Shown here: positions 8,019 through 18,005 of the stretch, in pieces
How positions within the stretch are numbered: position 1 is the stretch's first letter
Layout: the number at the start of each line of letters is the position of its first letter
Source of the DNA: Pseudomonadota bacterium
GTDB taxonomy: Bacteria > Pseudomonadota > Alphaproteobacteria > Rhizobiales > Hyphomicrobiaceae
DNA length: 64,000 bases
Reading direction: 5' to 3'
Assembly (NCBI GenBank): GCA_018242295.1
Contig: JAFECE010000011.1
Coordinates: forward strand, 806,001-870,000
Position numbers and translations under genes: made by a program
Notes under the pieces: generated by a model
What the model saw: only the letters and a program-made list of their open reading frames with translations
Told to the model about the DNA's origin: nothing
Database searches by the model: none

Positions 8019-8561
8019 ATGGATCGTACGATCACCGAGTGGATTAATACTTTTGCTGATAAGTACGCTCCGCTGGATATGTTTATGATCGGAGTGACGA
8101 GCCTCGGGGTACCGATCTTAGTTTTGTTGGTGATGGTGCAATGGTGGGATCGTTACGGGCGTCAACGTGCGAGACACACGTGCATCGCCGCTGGTCTTTC
8201 GTTCTTGATCGGGTTGGGTATCAACCAGATCATCTTGCTGCTTGTTCATCGAATTCGACCGTATGATGCGGGAATTAGCCACTTAATCATCAGCCCTAGT
8301 GCGGACTGGTCGTTCCCTTCAGATCACGCGACCGCTACTTTTGCCATAGCCACAACCTTCTTGCTCCGAGGTTATACCTTGCGTGGGCTGAGCTTATTGT
8401 TGGGCGCGCTATTGGTCAGCTTCTCACGAGTCTACGTTGGCACGCATTACTTCACAGATGTCGTAGGTGGGGCAATGACGGGTGTGTTCGCCGCCATCTT
8501 CATCCGCGCTACTTACTGGGAGGGTACCCGTTTTGATAACGCGATCACGAGGATCTTCTAA
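8019..8561 (+). CDS. PAP2-family membrane phosphatase (BcrC/undecaprenyl-pyrophosphatase-like)
   Basis: A 180-residue integral membrane protein with about five helices. The three PAP2 motifs are present: HRIRPYDAG (motif 1, about 86), PSDHATATFA (motif 2, about 107) and SRVYVGTHYFTDVVGG (motif 3, about 140). These place a phosphohistidine active site at the outer membrane face. BcrC-type members hydrolyse undecaprenyl pyrophosphate; others act on phosphatidate or other lipid phosphates. As first gene of a block of phosphoesterases it could release phosphate from lipid phosphates, but a lipid-carrier role is equally possible. Confidence 0.85.
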   Translation: MDRTITEWINTFADKYAPLDMFMIGVTSLGVPILVLLVMVQWWDRYGRQRARHTCIAAGLSFLIGLGINQIILLLVHRIRPYDAGISHLIISPSADWSFPSDHATATFAIATTFLLRGYTLRGLSLLLGALLVSFSRVYVGTHYFTDVVGGAMTGVFAAIFIRATYWEGTRFDNAITRIF

Positions 8562-8913
8562 TGCCAATTGGCAATGATCGGCGTACTCGACGTTGATGGG
8601 CGGTAGATCACTTGGCTCTGCGTTTATGCGATCCCGTGCTAGTAACAAATGAGGTGGAGACCTAAGCTGACGAATAGGCTTCGTCACGCGTGACCGGTCC
8701 CCAGGATTGCGGATTTGGGCCTTCGTTGCCCTTAAACTTTCGTCGTATGACGGCCGCCCTCGGCTACATAAGCAATAGCTAAGATAATCCCTTGAAAGTT
8801 TTGTTTGTCGCATCGGGCTGTCGATGCTTATCTTCAAACAATACAAAAATGTAATCGCGGAACTGAGCCAATACTGGTCGAGCGAACTCGGATCAGTTCC
8901 GGCTCGGTCGAAG

Positions 8914-8949
8914 AATGACTGCTGTTTAAGGGGGTTGGCAGCAGTCATT
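8914..8949 (+). promoter_or_regulatory. Inverted repeat upstream of the TonB receptor
   Basis: The 424-bp gap 8562-8985 contains no gene. Within it AATGACTGCTG (8914-8924) and CAGCAGTCATT (8939-8949) form a perfect 11-bp inverted repeat with a 14-nt loop, ending 36 bp before the receptor ATG. It could be a transcript hairpin that attenuates the receptor or an operator. Confidence 0.45.
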
Positions 8950-8985
8950 TCCGTGAACTCTTAATACGGTCCTTGGGGGGAATAA

Positions 8986-11379
8986 ATGTCACTTGTTCGC
9001 ACGGCGCTTGCGCGTCGGGCTGTCGGCACAATCGTGTCTTTCTCTGCCGCAGCTCTCTTCTCCGCTGAAGTAAAGTCGGCCGATGATGTGCCGGCTCAGC
9101 AGCTGCCACCAGTCTCTGTTGAAATGGGGAAACAGCAAAGTCAGACGACTTCGCGAGGTCCCGCCAACAGCAAAGCCACGCACAGCGCGAAGCCTCAGTC
9201 AAAAGTCGCAAAGAAGACTGGAGCCGGCCCGCTCAAGCAGGGAGAGTCTGGGGCCAGCCAAGGAAATGATGGCGGGTTCGGTAGTGCCGGTGAAGGCGGA
9301 AGCGCAGTCGGTCTCGCCAAGGTGCCCGAGATTGGTAAGACGGGCACTCCGCTCAGTGACATTCCGGCAAATGTACAAATAATCCCGAAGAAAGTTCTCG
9401 ATGAACAGGGCGCCACGACGGTGCAGCAGTCCATCAACAATGCTAGCGGCATTGTCTCCGGCGGACAGGACGCTCTTGGCTTTTTTGATCATTTTTTGAT
9501 CCGTGGTCTCAACGCGCAAGTTTACAGCGACGGCTTCTCGGACGGCGATCAGCTGGGTGGGTTGTCTCACTCGTTGAATGGCGTGCAGGGCATTGAGATC
9601 GTTGAAGGGCCAGGTTCGGCTCTGTTTGGGAGCGGCCCCCCCGGCGGCACCGTCAATATCGTGCATTTTAAGCCATCCGATGAGTTCCATACCGGGAATA
9701 GTTTGCAGCTGGGCTCCTTCGGATCGATTACCGATTATTTCTATGTAACGGGACCGTCGACGATTCCAGGCCTCGACTATCGCATAGATGCGACCGCGTC
9801 CCGGACGGATGGCTTCCGAGATCTTGCTTCGCAAGATTATGAAATACGCCCGGCATTTACTTGGCGTCTCGGCGATCACACTGTTGGCTTCGCCCTGGAT
9901 GCCCGACATATCGATCAGACTCCAGATTCATATGGTTTTATCTATCTAAATGGCGCTCCGATCACGGGCGTCTCAATTGACGCCAAATATACAACGCCAT
10001 TCTCCAGTGCTGTTCAGGATTTTATTCGACCCACACTGACCGATGCCTGGCGTGTCAACGACTTTTTGACGATCAACAATCGCTTTTCATATCTTCATCG
10101 AACAATTGATGCACTCCGCAATAATGATAGTACCAGAACGTTTGTCTGCACCGATCCGGGCACGCAGAAAGATCCTGTGACCGGCTCTGCGTGTACGCTA
10201 GATCAGGTGGTCGGAAGGCAACTCCGGCAGCAGAGCGATGACAATGGTTTCTTCGATTATCAGCTTGAGCCCGTATGGAAGTTCTTCACTGGTAGCGTAG
10301 GGCACACGCTGCTGACTGGCTTCGAATATCAGCGCCAGACGTTATCGACTGTGCGGTCCACGGCCGATCTTCCGAATATCGCTGACGCTTTTGATCCCAA
10401 GCCGCTTGAAACATCTCCGAGTGCTCTGACGTTCAAATGCGACAGCAAACATTCCTGCGCAGATGATCGGCTCGCTGCAAACTACTACAGCCTTTATGCC
10501 ACCGATCAAGTTGACATGACGGACAAATGGAAGATCCGCGCGGGCATTAGGCAAGACTGGTGGGCAACCGAATTTACTCCGCTGGTCGCGGGCGGACGTC
10601 GAGATCCGACGAACGGAGAATTCCTTGTAGCCGGCGTTCCTATTGATCGATTTGATGCGCCGGTCAGCTGGAACGTAGGCACACTCTACAAACTACTGCC
10701 CGGGGTCTCGCCATATTTCGGTGTCTCAAGCAGCAATTTGTCCACGTTTAATTCGGAAAACCAAACTAGAGTTATTGCTGCGCCTGAATCGGCGTTGCAG
10801 TACGAGGCCGGTATAAAATTCGCTTCTCTCGACAACCGCATCATTCTCAACACTGCGGCTTTCAAAGTCACGCGCGATAACGTGGCCGCTCTATATAATG
10901 ATCCAGTCAATGGCGAGATCGTCGTGTTCGACGATCAGCGAACGGAGGGCGTTGAGGCGTCACTCGATTTAAGGGCGACCGATCAATGGCATCTTCTCGC
11001 CAACGTGACTGCCCAAGATGCAATAATCACTGCTCAGCCCCAAAAGCCCAGCGTCGTAGGTGGGCACCCTCAAGCTGTTCCTGCCTATATGGCTAACTTA
11101 TGGACGACTTACGATTTCTCGATCGCGGGAGTTCATGGCTTTCAAGTTGGCGCGGGCCTCAATTATCGTGATGTCACCTTCAGTGATATCGACAACGTAA
11201 ATATGGTTCCCGCCTTCATCATCGGGAATGCAGAAGTTTCTTACGAAACGCCTCACTGGGGCATTCGACTGGACATCCACAATATAACGAATGAACGCTA
11301 CTTCAGCGAAGCAAACGGCGCGGGTGCATATGTTGGAGAGCCCCTGAGCGCATTCGTCAGCATCAAGATCAAAAACTGA
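8986..11379 (+). CDS. TonB-dependent outer-membrane receptor
   Basis: 797 residues behind a GGGGGG ribosome site. A signal peptide (to about 32, LFSAEVKSA) is followed by a low-complexity Gln/Gly/Ser-rich stretch (about 35-105). Then come a plug domain (about 115-245, with FFDHFLIRGLNAQVY and VEGPGSALFGSGPPGGTVNI, the FhuA/ferrichrome-type plug signature) and a 22-strand barrel ending in SAFVSIKIKN. It would import a substrate with TonB-ExbBD energy. Receptors of this kind usually take iron-siderophores; here it is embedded among secreted phosphoesterases, so a phosphorylated or iron-phosphate ligand is possible (inference). Confidence 0.92.
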   Translation: MSLVRTALARRAVGTIVSFSAAALFSAEVKSADDVPAQQLPPVSVEMGKQQSQTTSRGPANSKATHSAKPQSKVAKKTGAGPLKQGESGASQGNDGGFGSAGEGGSAVGLAKVPEIGKTGTPLSDIPANVQIIPKKVLDEQGATTVQQSINNASGIVSGGQDALGFFDHFLIRGLNAQVYSDGFSDGDQLGGLSHSLNGVQGIEIVEGPGSALFGSGPPGGTVNIVHFKPSDEFHTGNSLQLGSFGSITDYFYVTGPSTIPGLDYRIDATASRTDGFRDLASQDYEIRPAFTWRLGDHTVGFALDARHIDQTPDSYGFIYLNGAPITGVSIDAKYTTPFSSAVQDFIRPTLTDAWRVNDFLTINNRFSYLHRTIDALRNNDSTRTFVCTDPGTQKDPVTGSACTLDQVVGRQLRQQSDDNGFFDYQLEPVWKFFTGSVGHTLLTGFEYQRQTLSTVRSTADLPNIADAFDPKPLETSPSALTFKCDSKHSCADDRLAANYYSLYATDQVDMTDKWKIRAGIRQDWWATEFTPLVAGGRRDPTNGEFLVAGVPIDRFDAPVSWNVGTLYKLLPGVSPYFGVSSSNLSTFNSENQTRVIAAPESALQYEAGIKFASLDNRIILNTAAFKVTRDNVAALYNDPVNGEIVVFDDQRTEGVEASLDLRATDQWHLLANVTAQDAIITAQPQKPSVVGGHPQAVPAYMANLWTTYDFSIAGVHGFQVGAGLNYRDVTFSDIDNVNMVPAFIIGNAEVSYETPHWGIRLDIHNITNERYFSEANGAGAYVGEPLSAFVSIKIKN

Positions 11380-11436
11380 TGTTGGGGTGAACGGAGCCTC
11401 TTTCGGTGAGCTTTCTTCCGCGTTGCAAGGAATAAA

Positions 11437-12897
11437 ATGGCAATGAAGTTGTTTTCGGCGAATAAGCTCTGGATATTTTCGGGGCTCTTTTGCGGGGTTT
11501 GTCTGAGCGTTGGTTGGGTGCATGACTTAGCTGCGGACGGGTCTCATGGAGGCCCTTTTCGAGATATCAATCACTTCGTCATCATTTATACCGAAAACCG
11601 AAGCTTCGACGGCGTATTTGGTAATTATCCCGGGGCAGAAGGGCTCGCCAGCCGCTCGGCATTGGTTCCACAGAAGGACCGAGACGGCACACTGCTGCCG
11701 AATCTCCCGCCTGTATGGATGCTAAGAGGTCAGGCCGATATACGATTTCCAGACGATTTGCCAAACGCTCCCTTCGCGATCGACCGATACGCTGCGGCAG
11801 GGGAAAAAACGCCGGACCTAGTTCATAGATTCTATCAACAGCAGGAACAGATTGATCTCGGTACAAACGACAAGTTTGCAGCTGTGTCCAATGCGGGTGG
11901 TCTAACGATGGGCCATTACGATGAGGTCAACCAGACACTTTGGAAGCTTGCTCGCGAGTTCACCCTCGCTGATCATTTTTTTCATGCTGCTTTCGGAGGC
12001 TCGTTCCTCAACCACTTCTGGTTGATATGTGCCTGCACTCCGGAGTTCCGAGAAGCGCCTGACAAGCTCGTTGCGGTACTTGACTCTCGAACGGGTTTCC
12101 TAGCGCGCAAAGGTACTTCGCCCAAAAGTGCCCTTGAAGGTCCACCCGAATGGGTTCGCGACGGTGCGGTTACACCCGATAAATACGCGGTGAATACTCT
12201 CCAGCCAACATACGCTCCGTATTCGGAGGACGCCCCACCAGATGAGCGTTTGCCACCGCAAACGCTTCCCACCATCGGCGATCGTTTGTCGGACAAACAA
12301 ATTTCTTGGGCCTGGTACTCCGGCGGCTGGAACGAAGCAGTGGCCGGTAGAATCAAGCCGTACGCTGACCCGGAGCAATTTCAGCCGCATCATCAGCCGT
12401 TCAATTATTTTCTAGCTTATGCCCCGGGAACGAAGGCGCGTGCCAGCCATTTGAAGGACCTTGGCGACCTGCTCACGGATATTAAACATGGCAGCTTGCC
12501 GGCTGTAAGTTTCTATAAGCCCGTCGGTCGCCAGACTATGCACCCGGGCTACGCGGACCTGAAATCTGGAGAGGAACATGTTGCGGCTATCATCAACCTA
12601 ATCCGATCAAGCCCCAACTGGAAGGATACGGCGATCATCGTTACTGCTGATGAGAATGGTGGCTTTTGGGACCACGTCGCACCGCCAAAGAACGATCGTT
12701 GGGGGCCGGGGTTGAGAGTGCCGGCAATCATCATATCCCCGTTCGCGAAGCACGGATTCGTAGATCATTCGATTTATGACACAACGTCCATTCTAAGAAC
12801 TCTCGAAGTTCGATTTGGACTCGAGCCCCTCGGCTTGCGGGATGCAAATGTTTCCGATCTGAGGAACGCATTCATGTCAGGGGACGCGACGCCGTAA
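11437..12897 (+). CDS. Secreted acid phosphatase / phospholipase C-family phosphoesterase (AcpA-like)
   Basis: 486 residues with AAGGA 6 bp before the ATG and a signal peptide to about 33. The phosphoesterase-family (PF04185-type) landmarks are present: [18 protein letters not shown] (about 48-65, metal site and nucleophile region), [14 protein letters not shown] (about 185) and [18 protein letters not shown] (about 398). Family members include AcpA-type acid phosphatases and phosphatidylcholine-specific phospholipase C. It lies 57 bp behind the TonB receptor in the same direction, so they are probably co-transcribed. The exact substrate cannot be read from the sequence. Confidence 0.88.
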   Translation: MAMKLFSANKLWIFSGLFCGVCLSVGWVHDLAADGSHGGPFRDINHFVIIYTENRSFDGVFGNYPGAEGLASRSALVPQKDRDGTLLPNLPPVWMLRGQADIRFPDDLPNAPFAIDRYAAAGEKTPDLVHRFYQQQEQIDLGTNDKFAAVSNAGGLTMGHYDEVNQTLWKLAREFTLADHFFHAAFGGSFLNHFWLICACTPEFREAPDKLVAVLDSRTGFLARKGTSPKSALEGPPEWVRDGAVTPDKYAVNTLQPTYAPYSEDAPPDERLPPQTLPTIGDRLSDKQISWAWYSGGWNEAVAGRIKPYADPEQFQPHHQPFNYFLAYAPGTKARASHLKDLGDLLTDIKHGSLPAVSFYKPVGRQTMHPGYADLKSGEEHVAAIINLIRSSPNWKDTAIIVTADENGGFWDHVAPPKNDRWGPGLRVPAIIISPFAKHGFVDHSIYDTTSILRTLEVRFGLEPLGLRDANVSDLRNAFMSGDATP

Positions 12898-13210
12898 GGC
12901 TCGGTTGCCCGCCTCCTTAAGTTGGTTTGCGAGTGTGATTGCAATGCATTCACTGCTCCATGAATTTATTGCGGCCTGACCCAATCAAAAAATCTCAATA
13001 TAAGAAACCCCGTCAATATTCCTCCGAAGGTTTTGTTTTTCAATATTCGAGGAGAATGCTTCTCTTCCTCCAAACAAACAGGAGAAGGAGGAGACGCATA
13101 AAGAATCGAAATTGGTCAAATTATCAATTTGCTGTTCGGCGGGGCTCGGGAAGTTATCCGCCAATTGCGAGCTTGCGACGGTTCGCGGCAGCTATTCGAT
13201 CGGGGGAACT
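12898..13210. other. Intergenic region before the porin, no gene seen
   Basis: 313 bp with an AT-rich core (about 12990-13130). An open frame runs into the porin from 13112 but has no ribosome site. I expect the porin promoter here and see no clear terminator. Confidence 0.45.
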
Positions 13211-14476
13211 ATGAAATCAAAACATTGTAGGCCGAGTGCCGCTGGAATAAGCGCTTCAGTAATTTGTCTGTTGACTTGCTTGAGTGCGGGACAAGTATTC
13301 GCTGCCGACCTTGGGGGGGATTGTTGTGCGGATCTTGAGGAGCGTGTCGCAGAACTCGAGGCAACGACGGCGAGAAAGGGTAATCGGAAGGTATCGCTGG
13401 CGATTACCGGTTGGGTCGCGGAGCAAGTGATCCACTGGGACGATGGCAAGGAATCCAACACTTACGTGGCTGGGCTCGGCACCAATTACGCGAGCAATGT
13501 CCAGTTTACAGGTTCGGCTGCAATCGCACCTGGTTGGTCGGTCGGATATGTTCTCCATTTAGAGGCGATCGACAACAACCTATATTCGCTTGATGCCAGC
13601 CATCCGCGCTCGGCTGACGCCGGTTCTGTAAATACGAACGAGTCCTACTGGTTCGTCAAAAGCGATCAGTTTGGCTCTGTCAGTATAGGTAAGCGGAGCT
13701 CTGCCGGAGATAACGCTGCCTTTTTGTCGGATCTATCGGGTACGACTGCAGCGGCATATTGGGTTGCCTACGACGTCTGGAACTTTCAAATCCTCAAGGC
13801 AGACGGAACGAGCACAAACATTACCTGGGCTGGCGGGAAAAATTCCAGTGGTGGTCAATGTCATGGCATGGGTGGTGGCCCGGCCGATTGCGTCGGTTCA
13901 CCAATGCAGACAGTCCGGTACGACTCGCCAACAATCGCTGGGTTCCAAGTCGTTACATCTTGGAGCGAAGACGACGAGTGGGGCGTAACAGGTTATTATA
14001 CAAATACCTGGTGGCACGATTTTCTAGTCAAAGGCGTTGCGTCCTACCAGGCTGATACGGATACCCACTTTGGCGCTCCTCCTGGTGGCTCTCTCGAATA
14101 CACTCAGTTGGCGGGCTACCTGGAGCACGTTCCCACCGGCATTTGGGGGAACTTCCAATGGGGCCATATGGTCGGTACCGGCTACAAAACCGATGATGTC
14201 TACTACGCGAAAGCCGGCATAAAACTTCATCCTATCTCACTCGGGACCACGAGGCCGTACGGCGAATATTTGCGCGCCAATAACGGCGTGTATGACCTCG
14301 ATGGGAATTTTGTTCCGGGCGCTAGTGAGACTTATTGGGGTGTCGGTGTAGTGCAAGATATAGATGCTGCATCAATGCAGATGTGGCTTCGGTTCAGGGA
14401 TCATGAATTGGATTTGCCGGGTGTCGACACCAAAGATATGCAAACAGTAGTTTTCGGTGCGTTGATATCCTACTAG
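13211..14476 (+). CDS. Alphaproteobacterial porin
   Basis: The ATG at 13211 with GGGGG upstream yields 421 residues. A signal peptide ends near AGQVFA|ADLGG. The mature start ADLGGDCCADLEERVAELEA is the short coiled coil typical of rhizobial/Hyphomicrobium-type trimeric porins. Beta-strand repeats follow, ending in TVVFGALISY with a terminal aromatic residue for outer-membrane insertion. In this cluster it may admit small phosphorylated organics or freed phosphate. A strong Rho-independent terminator follows 32 bp after the stop. Confidence 0.9.
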   Translation: MKSKHCRPSAAGISASVICLLTCLSAGQVFAADLGGDCCADLEERVAELEATTARKGNRKVSLAITGWVAEQVIHWDDGKESNTYVAGLGTNYASNVQFTGSAAIAPGWSVGYVLHLEAIDNNLYSLDASHPRSADAGSVNTNESYWFVKSDQFGSVSIGKRSSAGDNAAFLSDLSGTTAAAYWVAYDVWNFQILKADGTSTNITWAGGKNSSGGQCHGMGGGPADCVGSPMQTVRYDSPTIAGFQVVTSWSEDDEWGVTGYYTNTWWHDFLVKGVASYQADTDTHFGAPPGGSLEYTQLAGYLEHVPTGIWGNFQWGHMVGTGYKTDDVYYAKAGIKLHPISLGTTRPYGEYLRANNGVYDLDGNFVPGASETYWGVGVVQDIDAASMQMWLRFRDHELDLPGVDTKDMQTVVFGALISY

Positions 14477-14508
14477 CAACTAAACGCGCTTCTTCCTCCC
14501 GTCTACTT

Positions 14509-14538
14509 GCCCGGAACCATTTGGTTTCGGGCTTTTTT
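14509..14538 (+). terminator. Rho-independent terminator after the porin
   Basis: GCCCGGAACC (14509-14518) pairs with GGTTTCGGGC (14523-14532) with one G-T wobble and a 4-nt loop, followed by TTTTTT. This is the best canonical terminator in the window. Confidence 0.9.
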
Positions 14539-14743
14539 ATCAATCTTCCAGAGTGGATCTGGGATCGGAATAGCTCCGAAGTGTTGCCTAAAGCACTTTC
14601 GATCATAAGCGAAGATTCAGATCGTCCGTGGAAAATTTTGTTTTTCAGTTCCCATAAAGCGGTGTTTTTATTTAGCGCAGCTAACGAAGTCCCGCCCCAT
14701 TCAACAATTCCCAATAACCATAACAACAAGCGGATACGCAATA

Positions 14744-16246
14744 GTGACTGATAGCCATTTCTCTCCTGCTTTGCACAGCTTCGCAAATTTGCTGATAAAA
14801 ACTCTATTTATTTCAGTCTTTCCACTCATTGGCTTTTCGTTGCTAATGAGTGCAGTACCAGCGAACGCAACGGCGGAACACGTGGTCGTCATAAGCGTGG
14901 ACGGGTCAGGTTGGGAACAATATTGGAAGAATCCTTCAGTCAAAATTCCCACGATCCGAGCCTTGGCTGAAAAAGGTGCGGTGGGACCAATGGAGGCTAG
15001 CTTTCCAAGTCTCACCTGGGTGTCTCATACCTCGATGGTAACCGGCGCCTTCCCCCGCGAAACGGGCGTGCTCGGAAATGCGATCTTCAACCGCAGTTTA
15101 GGTGTCCAGCAAAGTTTTTATGGTGATGACGTCTTCAACAAAGACGACATTGTCAAAGTCAAAACTATATATGATTTAGTCAAGGATCGAGATCCGACTT
15201 CAGTAACTGCTGCCATATCCTGGCCTCTCACACGAGGCTCCGAGAGTTTGGACTACATAGTTCCGGAATCTTTAAGTCAGGCGACATACAACAAATATTC
15301 AAAGCCCTTCGATTTTTTGGCGGAGTTAGCGCGAAATGATATTCCAACTGAGCGATGGGGAGCGTGGAGTGCGTTGCCTCAAAGTTATCGTGAGGACTGG
15401 CTCACCGCATCCACCGCGAAATATCTAATAAAGACCAAAAAACCAAATTTGCTGTTGGTTCATTTTCTCGTAACCGATTCATTCAGTCATCTCTACGGGG
15501 CGGGATCGACAGAGGGCATTTGGGCGCACGAGTATGTTGATGGTCTAATCAAAGGCATAGTCGATTCCATCACTGATGCGGGTCTTTTGGATAGCACTAC
15601 CTTTTTTATCGTTTCGGACCATGGCTTCACCAACGTGCATAAATCCATCAAGCCGAATGTTCTCCTCAAACTCCGTGGTCTAATTAGGGTTGACAGAGAC
15701 GGGGTTGTATTGAGCGAGGACGCGATTACCGTCATGAACCACGGATGTGGCTTCGTATATGTTCTCAATCTGGAGAAAAGAGATCAGATCATTCGTGAGA
15801 TCAAGCCTCTGCTCGCCGGCCTGGAAGGGGTAAAGGCCGTGTACGGCGTAGATGATTTCGATAAACTCGGTCTTCCCACACCAGTTCTAAATCCGCAGAT
15901 GCCTGATCTCGTCGTCATGGCTGACGAAGGCTACATGATCACGGAAGAAAGCGACCTAATTAGCCTGCTCGGCGATGCGCATTACTCGGGAACTCACGGC
16001 CACGATCCTCAAGAGCCTTGGATGAAGGCGCTCTTCATTGCATCCGGGGCGAACATCGCGCGGGGTGTGAAATTGACTGACGTAACCGTTCGTGACATCG
16101 CCCCCACCATTGCTCGACTGTTCAACACCAAGATGCCGGCCACATGGCCAGGTCAAGGTGGGAAATACAGAGCAGGTCGAGTCCTAACCGAAATTCTGGA
16201 CTTGCCTAAGGACCCGCTCGAAGAATTTCAGCCAACAATTCCATAA
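14744..16246 (+). CDS. Secreted type I phosphodiesterase / nucleotide pyrophosphatase-like enzyme
   Basis: 500 residues; the start is GTG at 14744, and a signal segment spans about 18-43 (to SAVPANATAEH). Alkaline-phosphatase-superfamily metal ligands are visible: VISVDGSGW (about 48), the nucleophile-region FPSLTWVSHTSMVTG (about 87), DSFSHLYG (about 246), SDHGFTNVHK (about 289) and GTHGHDPQEPW (about 422). Members cleave phosphodiester or pyrophosphate bonds of nucleotides and related compounds. The nucleophile segment differs from the usual NPP pattern by having VSH instead of PNH after the Thr. It has its own leader and is followed by a hairpin, so it forms a separate unit. The gene is notably AT-rich for this genome. 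Confidence 0.86.
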   Translation: MTDSHFSPALHSFANLLIKTLFISVFPLIGFSLLMSAVPANATAEHVVVISVDGSGWEQYWKNPSVKIPTIRALAEKGAVGPMEASFPSLTWVSHTSMVTGAFPRETGVLGNAIFNRSLGVQQSFYGDDVFNKDDIVKVKTIYDLVKDRDPTSVTAAISWPLTRGSESLDYIVPESLSQATYNKYSKPFDFLAELARNDIPTERWGAWSALPQSYREDWLTASTAKYLIKTKKPNLLLVHFLVTDSFSHLYGAGSTEGIWAHEYVDGLIKGIVDSITDAGLLDSTTFFIVSDHGFTNVHKSIKPNVLLKLRGLIRVDRDGVVLSEDAITVMNHGCGFVYVLNLEKRDQIIREIKPLLAGLEGVKAVYGVDDFDKLGLPTPVLNPQMPDLVVMADEGYMITEESDLISLLGDAHYSGTHGHDPQEPWMKALFIASGANIARGVKLTDVTVRDIAPTIARLFNTKMPATWPGQGGKYRAGRVLTEILDLPKDPLEEFQPTIP

Positions 16247-16333
16247 AGCAATTGAATGTGTGCGGGCGGATTCCCGTCTGGCTCGTGCACGGAAGCGGAC
16301 GCTACCGCCGACCGATCAGTGGCGTGAGCGCTG

Positions 16334-16370
16334 CGGGCGCTCTGTGAGTTTCTCCAGCGCAGAGCGCCCG
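16334..16370 (+). terminator. Hairpin after the phosphodiesterase gene
   Basis: A perfect 11-bp inverted repeat CGGGCGCTCTG / CAGAGCGCCCG with a 15-nt loop lies 87 bp after the stop codon and 136 bp before the LysR ATG. The T-run is poor. Confidence 0.5.
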
Positions 16371-16505
16371 TCCGCTGTTCCAGGCAGAGCTTAGGCGGTC
16401 AACTTGGCTGCTAAAATCCCTGTAAACCGGTCGGTTTGCGTGGGGTTGCCGCAGGACCTCTTGTGGCGCAAGCTGTGCACGCGACCATGCCCTGGAGGGC
16501 GTCAG

Positions 16506-17438
16506 ATGATGCGTACCAACTTTCGAGAGCTACGATATGTCGTCGCCGTGGCTGAATACGGCAGTATCACAGTCGCGGCTGAGAAAGTCGGCATCTCTCA
16601 ACCAGCGATCAGTGCAGCCATCAGAAATGTCGAGGCTGACCTTGGCTACCAATTGTTCGTTCGGAAAGCAGCGCAAGCTGCAACTCTTACTCCTGCAGGC
16701 AAGCATTTCATTAGTCACGCAAAGCATTTGCTCAATGAAGTTCGCGATTTCGAGAAGTACGCCACGGGGCTGGGTCGGGAGATCTCTGGACAGCTTAATG
16801 TCGGTTGCTACGGCCTGACTGCTCCATTTTTAATGCCGTCCATCCTGAAGGCGCTGGCGGCTCAGCATGAAAGCGTCGGCGTCACTCTCTATGAGAATGA
16901 TCTTGCTGGAGTCGTTTCCGATCTAAAGGGCGGCGTAACGGATGTGGCCATTACCTACGATCTCCATCCGGATGATGCGATCAATTTCGAAAAGCTCTTT
17001 GAAGTAAGCTTACACGTCATAGTGGGCGAGACGGACCCGCTGGCTTCTGAGAATCAAATTTCACTCCAACAGCTCGTTTGCAGACCGCTAATATTGCTGG
17101 ATTTACCTTCGGAAGAATATTGGACGTACGTTTTCTTGATGCACGGGCTTCGGCCATCAATAAGTTACAGACTCAAGTCGTTCGAATTGGTTCGTGGTAT
17201 GGTCGGCGCCGGAATTGGCTATTCCTTTGGGCGCCTCCCCATAATCGCTGAGACATCCTACGATGGAAGTAAGATTATAAAAAAATCAATAAAGGAAAAT
17301 GTGCCTTCGACGTCGCTTTGCCTCGCGAGTCTAAAGCATGCACAACCGAGAAGAATCGTGGACGCTTTTGCGCAGACCTGCAGAGAGGTATATTTGTGCG
17401 ATCAGACTCTCCAAAAAAAGGCGAGCGCCGACAGATAG
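16506..17438 (+). CDS. LysR-family transcription regulator
   Basis: The ATG at 16506 is chosen for GGAGGG 7 bp upstream (a longer frame from 16404 has none), giving 310 residues. The N-terminal winged HTH (RYVVAVAEYGSITVAAEKVG then ISQPAISAAIRNVEADLGYQ) is followed by a two-lobed effector domain (about 95-295) that begins GQLNVGCYGLTAP, a form close to LysR regulators of the OxyR/CysB-like class. Because it lies between two phosphoesterase units and no other regulator is in the block, it is the likely controller of the phosphoester genes. The effector is unknown. Confidence 0.9.
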   Translation: MMRTNFRELRYVVAVAEYGSITVAAEKVGISQPAISAAIRNVEADLGYQLFVRKAAQAATLTPAGKHFISHAKHLLNEVRDFEKYATGLGREISGQLNVGCYGLTAPFLMPSILKALAAQHESVGVTLYENDLAGVVSDLKGGVTDVAITYDLHPDDAINFEKLFEVSLHVIVGETDPLASENQISLQQLVCRPLILLDLPSEEYWTYVFLMHGLRPSISYRLKSFELVRGMVGAGIGYSFGRLPIIAETSYDGSKIIKKSIKENVPSTSLCLASLKHAQPRRIVDAFAQTCREVYLCDQTLQKKASADR

Positions 17439-17643
17439 TATTGTAGTTCGCCCTGGCCATTTATCGAATGAACGGCTCTTCTTCGGCTATCATCCAATAA
17501 TTTATTCATTTCAAGGGGCGGTTATTGGATCGACTGAGGCATCCGAAAAATTATTGAGGTAATGCCTCAGTAGAAACGAATTGAAAGGCGGGGCACTCCA
17601 TTAGAGAAGTTTCTGGGAAGAAACTTACAAAATGGGGAATGAT

Positions 17644-17901
17644 ATGACCCACAGGTCGACTATGCTGCTTTTTGTTGCCGCAACGTCTTTGCTGCTTGTT
17701 GAGGTGCTTGCTGTAAATGCGGAATCGTTATCGGAAGTAGAGCAGGCACGAACAAACGCGCGAGTGGGTTCAGTCAGTTCGGCCGATAGTGAACTTCTGC
17801 GTCATTGGGGTGGATCTAGCAATCATCGTTCGGCCTCAGGTGTTCTGCATGCTCAAGGTAAGCGCGTTGGCAGGCGGGTGGCAAACGCGAGATGGCGCTA
17901 G
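17644..17901 (+). CDS. Small secreted protein (85 aa), function unknown
   Basis: The ATG at 17644 follows GGGGAATGAT and is preferred to 17632. A clear signal peptide (MLLFVAATSLLLVEVLAVNA) precedes a short Ser/Arg/Ala-rich tail ending GRRVANARWR. A strong hairpin follows 62 bp later, so it appears to be a monocistronic transcript. Small exported proteins of this sort sometimes accompany porins or phosphatases. No family recognised. Confidence 0.5.
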   Translation: MTHRSTMLLFVAATSLLLVEVLAVNAESLSEVEQARTNARVGSVSSADSELLRHWGGSSNHRSASGVLHAQGKRVGRRVANARWR

Positions 17902-17963
17902 TGGCGGCGCTCGCAAAGTTGCGATCGTACAGCGGGTGTACTGGCTGCCTGCGGGTTTACTGT

Positions 17964-18005
17964 AGAAGAATTGCGGTGGCTCTGTTGAGCCCCCGCAATT
18001 CTTCT
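17964..18005 (+). terminator. Strong hairpin after the small secreted gene
   Basis: A perfect 13-bp inverted repeat, AGAAGAATTGCGG (17964-17976) with CCGCAATTCTTCT (17993-18005), encloses a second stem GGCTC-TGTT-GAGCC. It is a long stable stem-loop that may terminate transcription from either side. The remainder of 17902-18498 holds no convincing gene; a 34-codon hydrophobic frame (18074-18178, starting MRLVLASLIADAMFF) is the only candidate and has no good ribosome site. Confidence 0.7.
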
